Shown here piece after piece: positions 17,529 to 25,678 of a stretch of DNA of 33,699 nucleotides. Origin of the DNA: Lishizhenia sp. (GTDB lineage: Bacteria; Bacteroidota; Bacteroidia; Flavobacteriales_D; Crocinitomicaceae); NCBI GenBank assembly GCA_007117355.1, contig SKGS01000226.1, positions 1 through 33,699 on the forward strand, given 5' to 3'. Within the stretch, counting starts at the first letter, position 1, and the number at the start of each line of letters is the position of its first letter. Under the pieces are notes generated by a model, which was not told the DNA's origin, did not search any database, and worked only from the letters and a program-made list of their open reading frames with translations. A program made the position numbers and the translations under genes.

Positions 17529-20027
17529 ATGAATACAAAAATCACAAATTCGTTCTCCATTTTCGTAATGATATGTTTGAGCGCTTTCGCTTATGGTCAA
17601 ACCTATTTTTCTGAAAATTTTGAGGGAAGTTCTTTGACTTCGAACAACGAATGGACAGTTTTCAACGTTGTTCCTTCAACAAGTAACCTGAGCTGGTTTC
17701 ATGATACCAATCAAAATCCGGGTAGAGCAAGAGTTTCTAATTACATCAATGCTACACAAAGCAATGAAGCTTTAGAGTCTTGGTTAATTACATCCAACAT
17801 TGATCTATCAGGTGCTTCTTCTCCTGTCTTTACTTTCGAAAATACTAAACGTTTTGCAGGAGATGATATTCAGCTATTGATTTCAACAAACTATGACGGT
17901 TCATCTGATCCATCCGATGCTCAATTTTCTTGGGAGGATATCACAGATGAAGCTAATTTCGACAACAACGTTGGCTCATGGAACATGGTAAGTTCGGATG
18001 AAGTCGATCTTTCAGATTTTTCTGGACAATCGATTTACATTGCTTTTAAATATGTTGGTTCGGATAGTGATGGAAGCACCTACCAAATTGACAATATTTT
18101 GTTAGAAGAAGATGATGAAGATGCGAATCCTAACCCTGGAACACCCGAATGTGCCATAGGTATTTTCTGCGATGATTTTGACGGGAACTCTCTAACTTCA
18201 AATAATGCTTGGACAGTATTTAATGTTGTAGAATCTGCAAATAACTTTACATGGACACATAGCATAAATCAGGGTAATGGTCGAGCAAGAATCAGCAATT
18301 ATTTGAATACAACTGAAACCAATGACGCAATGGAATCTTGGTTGATTAGTCCTGCAATAAGTTTAGAAGATGTAAGTTCTCCTATTCTTACTTTCGAAAA
18401 TACAAAGCGATTTGAAGGTGACGATATTCAGCTTTTAGTTTCAACAAACTACGACGGTTCGTCCAACCCGACAGATGCGGAATTTTCTTGGGAGAACTTA
18501 ACCAATGAAGCTAATTTTGATAGTGATATAAGTTCATGGAATATGATTCCTTCTGCAAATATTGATTTATCTGATTTCAGCGATGAAACAATTTACATCG
18601 CTTTCAAATATGTAGGTTCAGATAGTGATGGAAGCACCTACCAAATTGATAACATTTTATTAGAAGACAATGAAGATCCAACTGACCCAGATCCTGTTAC
18701 GCCAGAATGTGCCATAGGTATTTTCTGCGATGATTTCCAAGGAAATTCATTAACAGCAAATAATCCTTGGATTATCGTTAGTACCGTTCCATCTCCAAAT
18801 AATTTATCGTGGTTCCACAATGTATTTAGCGGTGAAGGTTCAGCTCAAATATCTAATTACATTTCAAGTTCGCAAACTAATCAAGTGCTTGAAAGTTGGT
18901 TAATCACTCCATCATTAAATCTAACTGATTACCCAGAGGTTGAATTCTCATTCGATCATACTAAACGTTTTGCAGGTGATGATTTAGAATTATTAATCTC
19001 AACAGATTACGATGGCTCAAATGATCCAACTTCTGCTACTTGGACAAATATTACCAACTTAGCAAATATGGATAACAACGTTGGCAGTTGGAACTTGATA
19101 AGCTCAGGTCAAATCAATATTTCCTCTATAGCTGGCGGTGAAGCAACTGTTTACATTGCCTTCAAATATACTGGAGGTGCAACAAGTGGTTCTACTTACC
19201 GTATTGATAACGTTCTCGTTAGAGAGGCTGAGCCAATAAGCACCGTTTCAATTTATGATATACAATTCACGACAGACCCAAGTGGTGACTCACCTTTAGA
19301 CGGTGAAGTTGTAACTACCTCTGGTATTGTTACGGCTGTTGGCGATGGCTTCTACTTTATTCAGGATGGTGTTGGTGCTTGGAATGGAATTGAAATATTT
19401 AACAATACCAATAATCCAAGCTTAGGAGATTCTGTTGTTGTTACAGGAACAGTAAAAGAATACTTTGGATTTACACAAATTGAGTTTATTACTAGTTTTC
19501 AGGTTATTACTAGTGGAAATAATCTACCAGAAGCTTTTGTAATTAGCACAGGTGATATGTCGGAAATGTATGAAGGGGTATTAATTCAAGCAAAAGAAGC
19601 TTTTTGCACTAATAATAATGCTGGTTTCTCTATGTGGGAAATAAATAATGGTACTGGTCCTCTTTTGGTGGACGATAAAATGTTTCTTTTTTCTGCAACA
19701 CAAAATACACAATACGATGTAACAGGAATCGGGAATTTCGCATTTGGAACTCATAGAATTTCACCTCGATTTGCTTCTGATGTTACGGAAACAGTTTCTG
19801 TTAAAGACGCTGTTAAATCTAAGGTTTCACTTTACCCGAATCCAGTTTCAGAAAAACTAAATGTTAAAGGATTAAACGAAGGGACTATCGAAATTATTGA
19901 TGTATTAGGTAAAACACACCTTGTTTTCGAATATCAAGGCGAAGGATTTCTTCCAGTTAATGAATTGGAAAGAGGTGCATATATCCTAAAGTCTTCACAA
20001 GGAATGTTTAAGTTTATTAAGGAGTAG
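17529..20027 (+). CDS. T9SS-secreted protein with three J-like repeats and an OB-fold-like module
   Basis: An 832-aa secreted protein, third gene of the receptor operon (10-base gap). A signal peptide (1-23, SAFAYGQ) is followed by three repeats of about 186 residues (about 25-197, 208-383, 394-565). Each has a core ESWLI, TKRFAGDD(I/L), STNYDGSSDP and YQIDN(I/V)L pattern typical of choice-of-anchor-J/cleaved-adhesin jelly rolls. Repeats 2 and 3 begin with the same CAIGIFCDDF segment (Cys208 and Cys394). Residues about 575-755 look like a YhcR/DUF5689-type OB-fold (GEVVTTSGIVTAVGDGFYFI, GDSVVVTGTVKEYFGF). Residues about 765-832 are a T9SS sorting domain (VSLYPNPVSE, RGAYILKS). No catalytic motif is seen, so it is more likely a binding or adhesive protein than an enzyme. 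Confidence 0.82.
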   Translation: MNTKITNSFSIFVMICLSAFAYGQTYFSENFEGSSLTSNNEWTVFNVVPSTSNLSWFHDTNQNPGRARVSNYINATQSNEALESWLITSNIDLSGASSPVFTFENTKRFAGDDIQLLISTNYDGSSDPSDAQFSWEDITDEANFDNNVGSWNMVSSDEVDLSDFSGQSIYIAFKYVGSDSDGSTYQIDNILLEEDDEDANPNPGTPECAIGIFCDDFDGNSLTSNNAWTVFNVVESANNFTWTHSINQGNGRARISNYLNTTETNDAMESWLISPAISLEDVSSPILTFENTKRFEGDDIQLLVSTNYDGSSNPTDAEFSWENLTNEANFDSDISSWNMIPSANIDLSDFSDETIYIAFKYVGSDSDGSTYQIDNILLEDNEDPTDPDPVTPECAIGIFCDDFQGNSLTANNPWIIVSTVPSPNNLSWFHNVFSGEGSAQISNYISSSQTNQVLESWLITPSLNLTDYPEVEFSFDHTKRFAGDDLELLISTDYDGSNDPTSATWTNITNLANMDNNVGSWNLISSGQINISSIAGGEATVYIAFKYTGGATSGSTYRIDNVLVREAEPISTVSIYDIQFTTDPSGDSPLDGEVVTTSGIVTAVGDGFYFIQDGVGAWNGIEIFNNTNNPSLGDSVVVTGTVKEYFGFTQIEFITSFQVITSGNNLPEAFVISTGDMSEMYEGVLIQAKEAFCTNNNAGFSMWEINNGTGPLLVDDKMFLFSATQNTQYDVTGIGNFAFGTHRISPRFASDVTETVSVKDAVKSKVSLYPNPVSEKLNVKGLNEGTIEIIDVLGKTHLVFEYQGEGFLPVNELERGAYILKSSQGMFKFIKE
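18063..18736. repeat. Direct DNA repeats with a 558-bp period inside the J-repeat gene
   Basis: A 29-base stretch at 18063-18091 recurs exactly at 18621-18649, and a 32-base stretch at 18147-18178 recurs exactly at 18705-18736. Both pairs are 558 bases (186 codons) apart, matching one protein repeat. Nucleotide identity, including third positions, points to recent duplication or gene conversion between repeats. Confidence 0.9.
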
Positions 20028-20220
20028 AATTTAACGGTTGTTCTTGCAGGGGATTATCTCCGCGAGCTTTTCATCTTTAAGGTTGAATTTACTATTTCCT
20101 TATTGTTTATACTATTGACATTTAAACTATTCATCACCTTGCCATCACAAACAACTGTATAAAAACCTTTCGAACAAGTATTATAAAATTGTTTACCCAA
20201 AACTTATTATAAAATTCTCA

Positions 20221-20250
20221 TTGATAATAAAGAAAAGTTCATTACCTTTG
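20221..20250 (+). promoter_or_regulatory. Promoter of tRNA-Arg
   Basis: TTG at 20221-20223, a 19-base spacer and TACCTTTG at 20243-20250 (followed by CACCC) match the Bacteroidota sigma-A promoter exactly. Initiation would be near 20256, about 50 bases before the mature tRNA. Confidence 0.8.
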
Positions 20251-20304
20251 CACCCGCAAAGAGTTAGTGAAATTGGAATATGATTTTACTATTCTTGCGA
20301 AGTA

Positions 20305-20378
20305 GGCCTCGTAGCTCAACTGAATAGAGTACTTGATTACGGCTCAAGAGGTTCCAGGTTTGAATCCTGGCGAGGTCA
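20305..20378 (+). tRNA. tRNA-Arg (anticodon ACG)
   Basis: A full cloverleaf of 74 bases: acceptor GGCCTCG/CGAGGTC (one G-U) with discriminator A; D-stem GCTC/GAGT; anticodon stem CTTGA/TCAAG with loop TTACGGC, so the anticodon is ACG at 20339-20341 (Arg, CGU; A34 would be edited to inosine by TadA). The variable region is AGGTT and the T-stem CCAGG/CCTGG with loop TTTGAAT. CCA is not encoded. Oddities: the D-loop reads CTGAATA, giving A instead of G at position 19, and the T-loop has T instead of C at position 56. The near-universal G19-C56 tertiary pair is thus replaced by a matching A19-U56 pair. It stands alone with its own promoter and terminator. Confidence 0.95.
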
Positions 20379-20387
20379 CGAAATAAG

Positions 20388-20424
20388 AACCCAATTAATT
20401 GTTAAACAGTTGATTGGGTTTTTT
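20388..20424 (+). terminator. Rho-independent terminator of tRNA-Arg
   Basis: A 15-bp stem (20388-20402 with 20406-20420, two wobble pairs and a 3-base loop TAA) ending GATTGGGTT is followed by TTTTCTTTCT. It lies 10 bases after the tRNA. Confidence 0.88.
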
Positions 20425-20455
20425 CTTTCTCCACATATTATTAAAAGTTGTTTGT

Positions 20456-21856
20456 TTACATGTCCTGTATATAATCAGGTCTTGGAATATCATCGTTATC
20501 TATATCAAGTACAAACTCAGATTTTAATTCTCCAGTATTCCAATCGATGAATGCCCATAATCCATTTTTTTTGACTAGCAAATATGGATTGCGCAATCCG
20601 CTAAATTGAACAATTCGGTAATCATCATATAAGCAAGGAATACTTTGCCTCCCTTTTTCAAAAGACCATGGAGGTAAATAGATTCCAACTTTTCCACCTT
20701 TGTAAACTCCTGTCAAAAGTTCATTTTTATAAAAATCAATAGAATCATATTCAAATGGAATAATAATATCTATTTCGTTTGGTTCTAATACCATAACCAT
20801 TCCCCATTTTTGTGACTTTTTATTTCTTGCCAACATCACTCCATCCTCATTATAATGGTCTGAAATCAATAAATCTGCTTTTAAGGTCTTTTTAATTTGA
20901 TTTTCACGCTCAATTTCCTGTTTCGACATATAAGTTAGAGGGACTTCATCAGCTGTTTCATAAATAAAATCATGAATCACGGAAGTTTCTTTGAAATCTA
21001 ACATGCCCCATTTACCATCTTTTTTAGCAATCATCACCTGATGTTCACCAAAATCACCATTTACACAAGTTACTTTTAATTTTTGATATTCCGGTTTATA
21101 CAAATTAAATTGATCATCATTTATATAAAGGTCACTTATCCCCCAAAGATTGGTTTTTGGGTCTTTGATTTGAGCGTAAGTCGTAGAATTTAAACATAAA
21201 TAAGGTACTCCATCTATCTCTTCTTTGTAAGTAACTTCCATAGGAATTACCAAATCAGACTTTAGTTTATTTCTAGCTAATAATAATTGTTCTAAGTCGT
21301 AATTTGAAACGTATAACTTTGGAAGATCTGAAAGGCTTGCGTATTCTAGTGGTAAAATGGTGTTATGAGCCCAAATATCAATAATCCCCCATTTACCAGC
21401 TTTCTTAGCGAATAAATATTCGCTCCTATAATCCCCATCATATTCAAAAGGTTTATGATGAATTATTATTTCATCGTATTCATAGTGTACTTTTGATAAA
21501 TCAATCGTCGTGTTTTCTTCCAGTTTGATAGATTTGGAATATTTGTTATTTTTTTTAAATACAACGATAGATTCATATGCGTCATAAGAAAAATAAAACA
21601 AAATACTATCGAACTCCATGGGAGTGACTTCTATTAACTTTAATTCATCATCATAATTTAGTCGAAATAACCCCCACTTGCCAGTTTTACTATTTTTGAT
21701 GCTTACATGTAAGAGGTCTGAAACTTCTCCGTAGGTGTATTCTGTTCCATGAACAGTATTTAATAATTCCGGAGTAAGTTCTTCTTGAGCTGATAACTTA
21801 GCACTGAATAAAAGTGTTAATGTTAAATTAACTAAGAGTAAAATCGAATTTTTCAT
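20456..21856 (-). CDS. Exported WG-repeat protein
   Basis: A 466-aa protein with an N-terminal signal peptide (1-23, SAKLSAQ) and a series of WG (KWG) beta-repeat units. Clear copies are KTGKWGLF (Trp61), KAGKWGIID (Trp156), KTNLWGISD (Trp238), KDGKWGMLD (Trp283) and KSQKWGMVM (Trp351). Degenerate copies follow (KGGKVGIY, KNGLWAFID). WG-repeat proteins in Bacteroidota are usually secreted or periplasmic and mostly of unknown function, perhaps in protein binding. No lipobox and no T9SS sorting domain are visible. It converges on the tRNA-Arg unit and lies 180 bases from the S9 peptidase gene. The 180-base gap holds no convincing promoter. Confidence 0.8.
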   Translation of the reverse strand: MKNSILLLVNLTLTLLFSAKLSAQEELTPELLNTVHGTEYTYGEVSDLLHVSIKNSKTGKWGLFRLNYDDELKLIEVTPMEFDSILFYFSYDAYESIVVFKKNNKYSKSIKLEENTTIDLSKVHYEYDEIIIHHKPFEYDGDYRSEYLFAKKAGKWGIIDIWAHNTILPLEYASLSDLPKLYVSNYDLEQLLLARNKLKSDLVIPMEVTYKEEIDGVPYLCLNSTTYAQIKDPKTNLWGISDLYINDDQFNLYKPEYQKLKVTCVNGDFGEHQVMIAKKDGKWGMLDFKETSVIHDFIYETADEVPLTYMSKQEIERENQIKKTLKADLLISDHYNEDGVMLARNKKSQKWGMVMVLEPNEIDIIIPFEYDSIDFYKNELLTGVYKGGKVGIYLPPWSFEKGRQSIPCLYDDYRIVQFSGLRNPYLLVKKNGLWAFIDWNTGELKSEFVLDIDNDDIPRPDYIQDM

Positions 21857-22036
21857 GGTTAAATTTAGAGAATTTTTACAAAAACCTCATTATATTTTTG
21901 TTTCAAATTAAGCGTTTCGCAAAGAAAAAAATCTCAGACCAGTTAATGAATTTTAACCAATTTTTAAATACACCGAATTCAGTGTAATTAAACAACTAGT
22001 AAACAATACAACCGCCTCTATACTTTAATAATCACC

Positions 22037-24070
22037 TTACTTAGTTAATGTTTCATCAAGCCATTTGTAAAATTCACGTTGCCAAAGTAAAGCATTTTGT
22101 GGCTGTAAAATCCAGTGATTTTCATCTGGAAAATATAACAACCGACTTTTAATGCCTTTTATTTTAGCCGCTTGAAAAGCTTCCAAACCTTGCGTGTCTG
22201 GAACTCGGTAATCTTTACCACCATGAATAACAAGAATTGGAGTGTCCCAATTTGCTACGAGATGATGAGGGCTGTTGTTTTCATAAATGGTTTTATTTTC
22301 CTCCTTCCAATATGGTCCACCAAGTTCCCAGTTTGCAAAAAACAACTCCTCTGTTGAGCCATACCAGGAAGTCATATTGAATAATCCACAATGTGAAATA
22401 AAGGAACTAAATCTACCTTCATGCATTCCTGCCAGGTAATAAACAGAAAAACCACCGTAGGAGGCACCAACAGCTCCGATTCGATTGGCATCAATATATT
22501 TTTCCTTTTTCACTTCATCAACAGCAGCAATATAGTCGCGCATTGGTTGTCCTCCCCAATCTTTGGAAATGGCGTCATTCCATTCTTGACCAAAACCGGG
22601 TAATCCTCTTCTATTAGGAGCAATCACGACATAACCTTGCTCAGCCATTAAGCGGAAATTCCAACGATAAGAGAAAAATTGACTAACTGCACTTTGAGGC
22701 CCTCCTTGACAGTAAAGTAATGAAGGGTATTTTTTACTTTCATCAAAGTTTGGCGGTAGAATAACCCAAGTCAACATTTTCTTATTGTCCGAAGTTGTAA
22801 TCCATCTTTTTTCAACCGTCGGTTTCGGTAAGTCATCTAGTAAATCTTCATTAACATCAGTTAATTGCTCCGCTTCACCTTTTTTACGTGAAATACTAAA
22901 TAAATCAGTAGGTACAAGCATTGATTGTCGGGTGGCGTAAATTTCTTTTGCTCCAATACTTAGGCTGTTGTAATTAAAAATGCCATCCGTTAGTTGTTCA
23001 TATTTTCGTTTTTTCAAGTCGTATTCAAATACTTGGTATGTTGCATTTGTTACCGCAATAAAGTAAATAGTTTTACTATCAGGTGACCATGAAAAAGAAC
23101 TCACTGTTAAATCTATTTCTTCTGTTAAATTAATATCTTCTTTTGACTTCAAGTCTCTGATAATAATATCATTTTTGTCTGATTCGAATCCATCTCTTTT
23201 CATGCTCAACCAAGAAAAATATTCGCCATTTGGAGAAAAAGTTGGATGTGTGTCATATCCTATATATCCTTTTGTCCAATTTTCTGTCGTTCCTTTTGGG
23301 ATGTGGTAAGCATAAATTTCAGAATTAGTAGAAGTGGCAAAATCATTACCATTCATCTTTTTCGTGGCATACAACACATATTCTTCGTCAGTGGAAAAAG
23401 TTATTTCTTCCATACCAGAAAAAGGTGGCATGACAGCATCGAAAGGTTCATTTAGAATAAGGTTTTTACCGTTTTCGGAAATATTTCCATCACTAACACC
23501 ATATAAGAAAAGCTGCGTGTTATATTCATCCTTCCAAGTATCCCAATGTCTATACATTAAGTCGTCACTAATAATGGCATTCGCCTTAGGTAAATCTGAA
23601 TATTGCTCTTGCAAGGTTGGTCTTGTTTTTACTCGTTGAAGGGCAACTAAATAATTTTCTTTTGGTGAAAATTTATAATCAAGTGTGGTCTTTGGTAAAA
23701 CGCCATGAACTTTTCTGTCTCCTCCAAAAACATTGACAGAAGCAATCTCTACTTCGTTTTCTTTTCGTTCTGTAAATGCTATCCGATAGTTAGACATCCA
23801 TCTTGGTTGGCTAATTTTTAAAAATGGAGAGTTTAACTGGAAAGTCTTTTTTGCTTTTGTATCGTAAATAAAAATATCTGTACTACCTTTTTCCTTTTCA
23901 ACGTCAATACTAGTCACTTTATAAAGCACATAATTTTCATTTGGGCTAAGAATACCTCCGGAAAGTCGTTTTAATTTCCATAATAATTCTGGTGTAAATG
24001 AGCTTGTTTGACTATTTACTAATAAAACAGAAATCAAACAAAGGACTAAGACTAACGACAGTTTTTTCAT
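22037..24070 (-). CDS. S9-family prolyl oligopeptidase-type serine peptidase, exported
   Basis: Predicted periplasmic or secreted peptidase of the acylaminoacyl-peptidase/dipeptidyl-peptidase branch of family S9, 677 aa. From ATG 24070 the protein begins with a good signal peptide (MKKLSLVLVLCLISVLLVNS). An upstream in-frame ATG at 24181 would add 37 basic residues and bury the signal, so it is rejected. Residues about 30-400 form the beta-propeller (FTPELLWKLKRLSGG, FSPNGEYFSWLS, WSPDSKTIYFIA). The catalytic domain (about 420-677) has YCQGGPQ, GASYGG with Ser537, HGGKDYRVP with Asp620 and DENHWI with His652. It probably cleaves short peptides. It lies downstream of tspO on the same strand, separated by an octamer repeat array. 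Confidence 0.92.
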   Translation of the reverse strand: MKKLSLVLVLCLISVLLVNSQTSSFTPELLWKLKRLSGGILSPNENYVLYKVTSIDVEKEKGSTDIFIYDTKAKKTFQLNSPFLKISQPRWMSNYRIAFTERKENEVEIASVNVFGGDRKVHGVLPKTTLDYKFSPKENYLVALQRVKTRPTLQEQYSDLPKANAIISDDLMYRHWDTWKDEYNTQLFLYGVSDGNISENGKNLILNEPFDAVMPPFSGMEEITFSTDEEYVLYATKKMNGNDFATSTNSEIYAYHIPKGTTENWTKGYIGYDTHPTFSPNGEYFSWLSMKRDGFESDKNDIIIRDLKSKEDINLTEEIDLTVSSFSWSPDSKTIYFIAVTNATYQVFEYDLKKRKYEQLTDGIFNYNSLSIGAKEIYATRQSMLVPTDLFSISRKKGEAEQLTDVNEDLLDDLPKPTVEKRWITTSDNKKMLTWVILPPNFDESKKYPSLLYCQGGPQSAVSQFFSYRWNFRLMAEQGYVVIAPNRRGLPGFGQEWNDAISKDWGGQPMRDYIAAVDEVKKEKYIDANRIGAVGASYGGFSVYYLAGMHEGRFSSFISHCGLFNMTSWYGSTEELFFANWELGGPYWKEENKTIYENNSPHHLVANWDTPILVIHGGKDYRVPDTQGLEAFQAAKIKGIKSRLLYFPDENHWILQPQNALLWQREFYKWLDETLTK

Positions 24071-24180
24071 TGTTTTAGATTTTTCGTGTGAAGATAACAA
24101 TTCTCTTTTGCTTTTTGAATGCGTTTTGTAAAAGATTTTTTCGGACAGGCTTCGCATTAGGATACCTAACCGTCTAATCA

Positions 24181-24244
24181 TCTTAGCGTCTTAATATCTT
24201 AACGTCTTAAAATCTTAATGTCTTAAAATCTTAACGCCTCAATA
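24181..24244. repeat. Tandem octamer array (TCTTANNN)
   Basis: Seven consecutive 8-base units all begin TCTTA (TCTTAGCG, TCTTAATA, TCTTAACG, TCTTAAAA, TCTTAATG, TCTTAAAA, TCTTAACG), followed by a degenerate eighth (CCTCAATA). A 16-base higher-order period is visible. The array ends two bases before the tspO stop codon and lies 110 bases upstream of the S9 peptidase start. It does not form a terminator hairpin. Confidence 0.85.
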
Positions 24245-24245
24245 A

Positions 24246-24776
24246 TCAATTCATCCACCAAATAGAAGCGTTTAACAAAGTGGCAAAGCTTACCCACACG
24301 ATGTAAGGGACGAGGAGAAACGAAGCAATTCTATCTACGCGATAATATTGTTTAGTCATAAAAATAATTATTCCGAGCATTGTAAGAATAACTATTAGGG
24401 CAAGACCAGGCATTTGTAAACCGAAAAATATAGGCGTCCAAGCAAGGTTGAAAATAAAATGAATAACAAATAATAGAATCCCTTTTTTAGTATAATTACG
24501 AATAATTGGATAACGATTCTTAGCCGCAAGCTGCCATATTCTACCAACTGAGATTCCCATTAACGTATATAACAGCAACCAAGCAGGTCCAAAAACCCAA
24601 TTTGGCGGAGTGAAGAAAGGTTTATTGATTTCTCCATACCAAGTTCCAACAGTATTTCCTGTTAATATTCCACTTAGAGAACCTAATGTAGAAATAATTA
24701 TGATACTTACTATGATTCTAAGCCAAAGCCCTTTTTTAAAAGAAGATGTGTTGCGCGGATCGGAATGTATTTGCAT
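24246..24776 (-). CDS. TspO/MBR-family membrane protein
   Basis: Five-helix integral membrane protein of the TspO/peripheral benzodiazepine receptor family, 176 aa. The family binds porphyrins and sterols and acts in stress and tetrapyrrole responses. Diagnostic segments: WYGEINKPFFTPPNW and FGPAW after the first helix, LLLYTLMGISVGRIW, the FNLAWTPIFFG helix, and a last helix ending NASIWWMN. A TTG at 24785 could extend it by three residues; ATG 24776 is preferred. Either way the start lies inside the 3' end of the HDAC-family gene (41-base overlap), implying translational coupling. The N-terminal 20 residues are soluble and longer than in minimal TspO proteins. Confidence 0.92.
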   Translation of the reverse strand: MQIHSDPRNTSSFKKGLWLRIIVSIIIISTLGSLSGILTGNTVGTWYGEINKPFFTPPNWVFGPAWLLLYTLMGISVGRIWQLAAKNRYPIIRNYTKKGILLFVIHFIFNLAWTPIFFGLQMPGLALIVILTMLGIIIFMTKQYYRVDRIASFLLVPYIVWVSFATLLNASIWWMN

Positions 24777-25638
24777 GTGCTTCAATTATGTGTTTAATCT
24801 CAGGCGAATAACCACCACCCATACTACTAACGAGAGGAATGTTATTTTGTTTCGCAAAATTCAAAACGATTTCATCTCTTTTTTTGCAACCTTCAATAGA
24901 CAAACCTAGTTTTCCAAGTTTATCGGTTTCAATTACATCAACCCCTGATTGAAAGAAAATGAAGTCTGGTTCAAAATGTTTTGATATTTTATCTAGATGT
25001 TTTTCAAGTAAATACAAATAAGGTTTATCTTTTATACCATCTTCTAAGGGAACATCTAAATCGGAAATTTCTTTATTCAAAGGATAGTTGTTTTGACCGT
25101 GCATGCTAAATGTAAAAACACGTTGTTCATTTTGAAATATTTCGGCACTTCCATTTCCTTGGTGAACATCTAAATCAATAATTAAAATCTGTTTCGCTAA
25201 ATTTTCTGAGAGTAACCAATTTGCTGCAATAGCTTGGTCGTTTAATAGACAAAACCCTTCTCCTCTGTCGCTGTATGCATGATGTGTGCCACCTGCGATA
25301 TTCATTGCGACCCCAAATTCGAGCGCGTATTCGGCACATGTTCGTGTTCCTTCCATAATGAGATGTTCACGATTAATAAGCTGCTCTGAGTGTAAAAAGC
25401 CTGTTTTGCGCTGGTCTCTTGGAGAAAGTTTCAAATTAATTAGTTTTTCATAATAAATTGAATCATGACAAGACAAGACCATTTGCGAATCTATTTTATT
25501 AGGAGAAAAAAGGTTGGTTTCTTCAATAGTGCCTTCGTAGAGAAGTTGCCTAGGTAATAAGTCATATTTTTCCATTGGAAAACGATGTCCTTCGGGTAAT
25601 GGATGAACGTAATCAGAGTGAAAAGCTACTTTTAGCAT
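24736..25638 (-). CDS. Histone deacetylase-family Zn hydrolase
   Basis: Class I/II HDAC-like Zn-dependent deacetylase or amidohydrolase, 300 aa, cytoplasmic (no signal). Catalytic landmarks are intact: the His pair in GGTHHAYSDRGEGFCLLND (His119, His120), Zn ligands in IDLDVHQGNG (Asp157, His159) and SGVDVIETDKLG (Asp234), and the transition-state Tyr in GGGYS (Tyr277). Bacterial members act on acetylated amines such as acetylpolyamines, acetoin-related or acetyl-lysine substrates; which applies here is not visible. Its 3' end overlaps tspO by 41 bases, so the two form a tight unit. The small beta-barrel gene lies 40 bases upstream on the same strand. Confidence 0.92.
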   Translation of the reverse strand: MLKVAFHSDYVHPLPEGHRFPMEKYDLLPRQLLYEGTIEETNLFSPNKIDSQMVLSCHDSIYYEKLINLKLSPRDQRKTGFLHSEQLINREHLIMEGTRTCAEYALEFGVAMNIAGGTHHAYSDRGEGFCLLNDQAIAANWLLSENLAKQILIIDLDVHQGNGSAEIFQNEQRVFTFSMHGQNNYPLNKEISDLDVPLEDGIKDKPYLYLLEKHLDKISKHFEPDFIFFQSGVDVIETDKLGKLGLSIEGCKKRDEIVLNFAKQNNIPLVSSMGGGYSPEIKHIIEAHANTFRSAQHIFF

Positions 25639-25678
25639 GATTTTTTCAGGATACTTAAGTCATGTAACATTCAATTTT

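Noticed and set aside
20046-20065. Short hairpin GGGGA/TCTCC after the OB/J-repeat gene
   Set aside because: Only five pairs and no T-run, so not convincing as the operon terminator.
24071-24181. Upstream start of the S9 peptidase at 24181
   Set aside because: It would put 37 basic residues before an evident signal peptide that begins at ATG 24070.
24181-24244. Octamer array as a CRISPR array
   Set aside because: Units are 8 bases with no spacers, and there are no cas genes.
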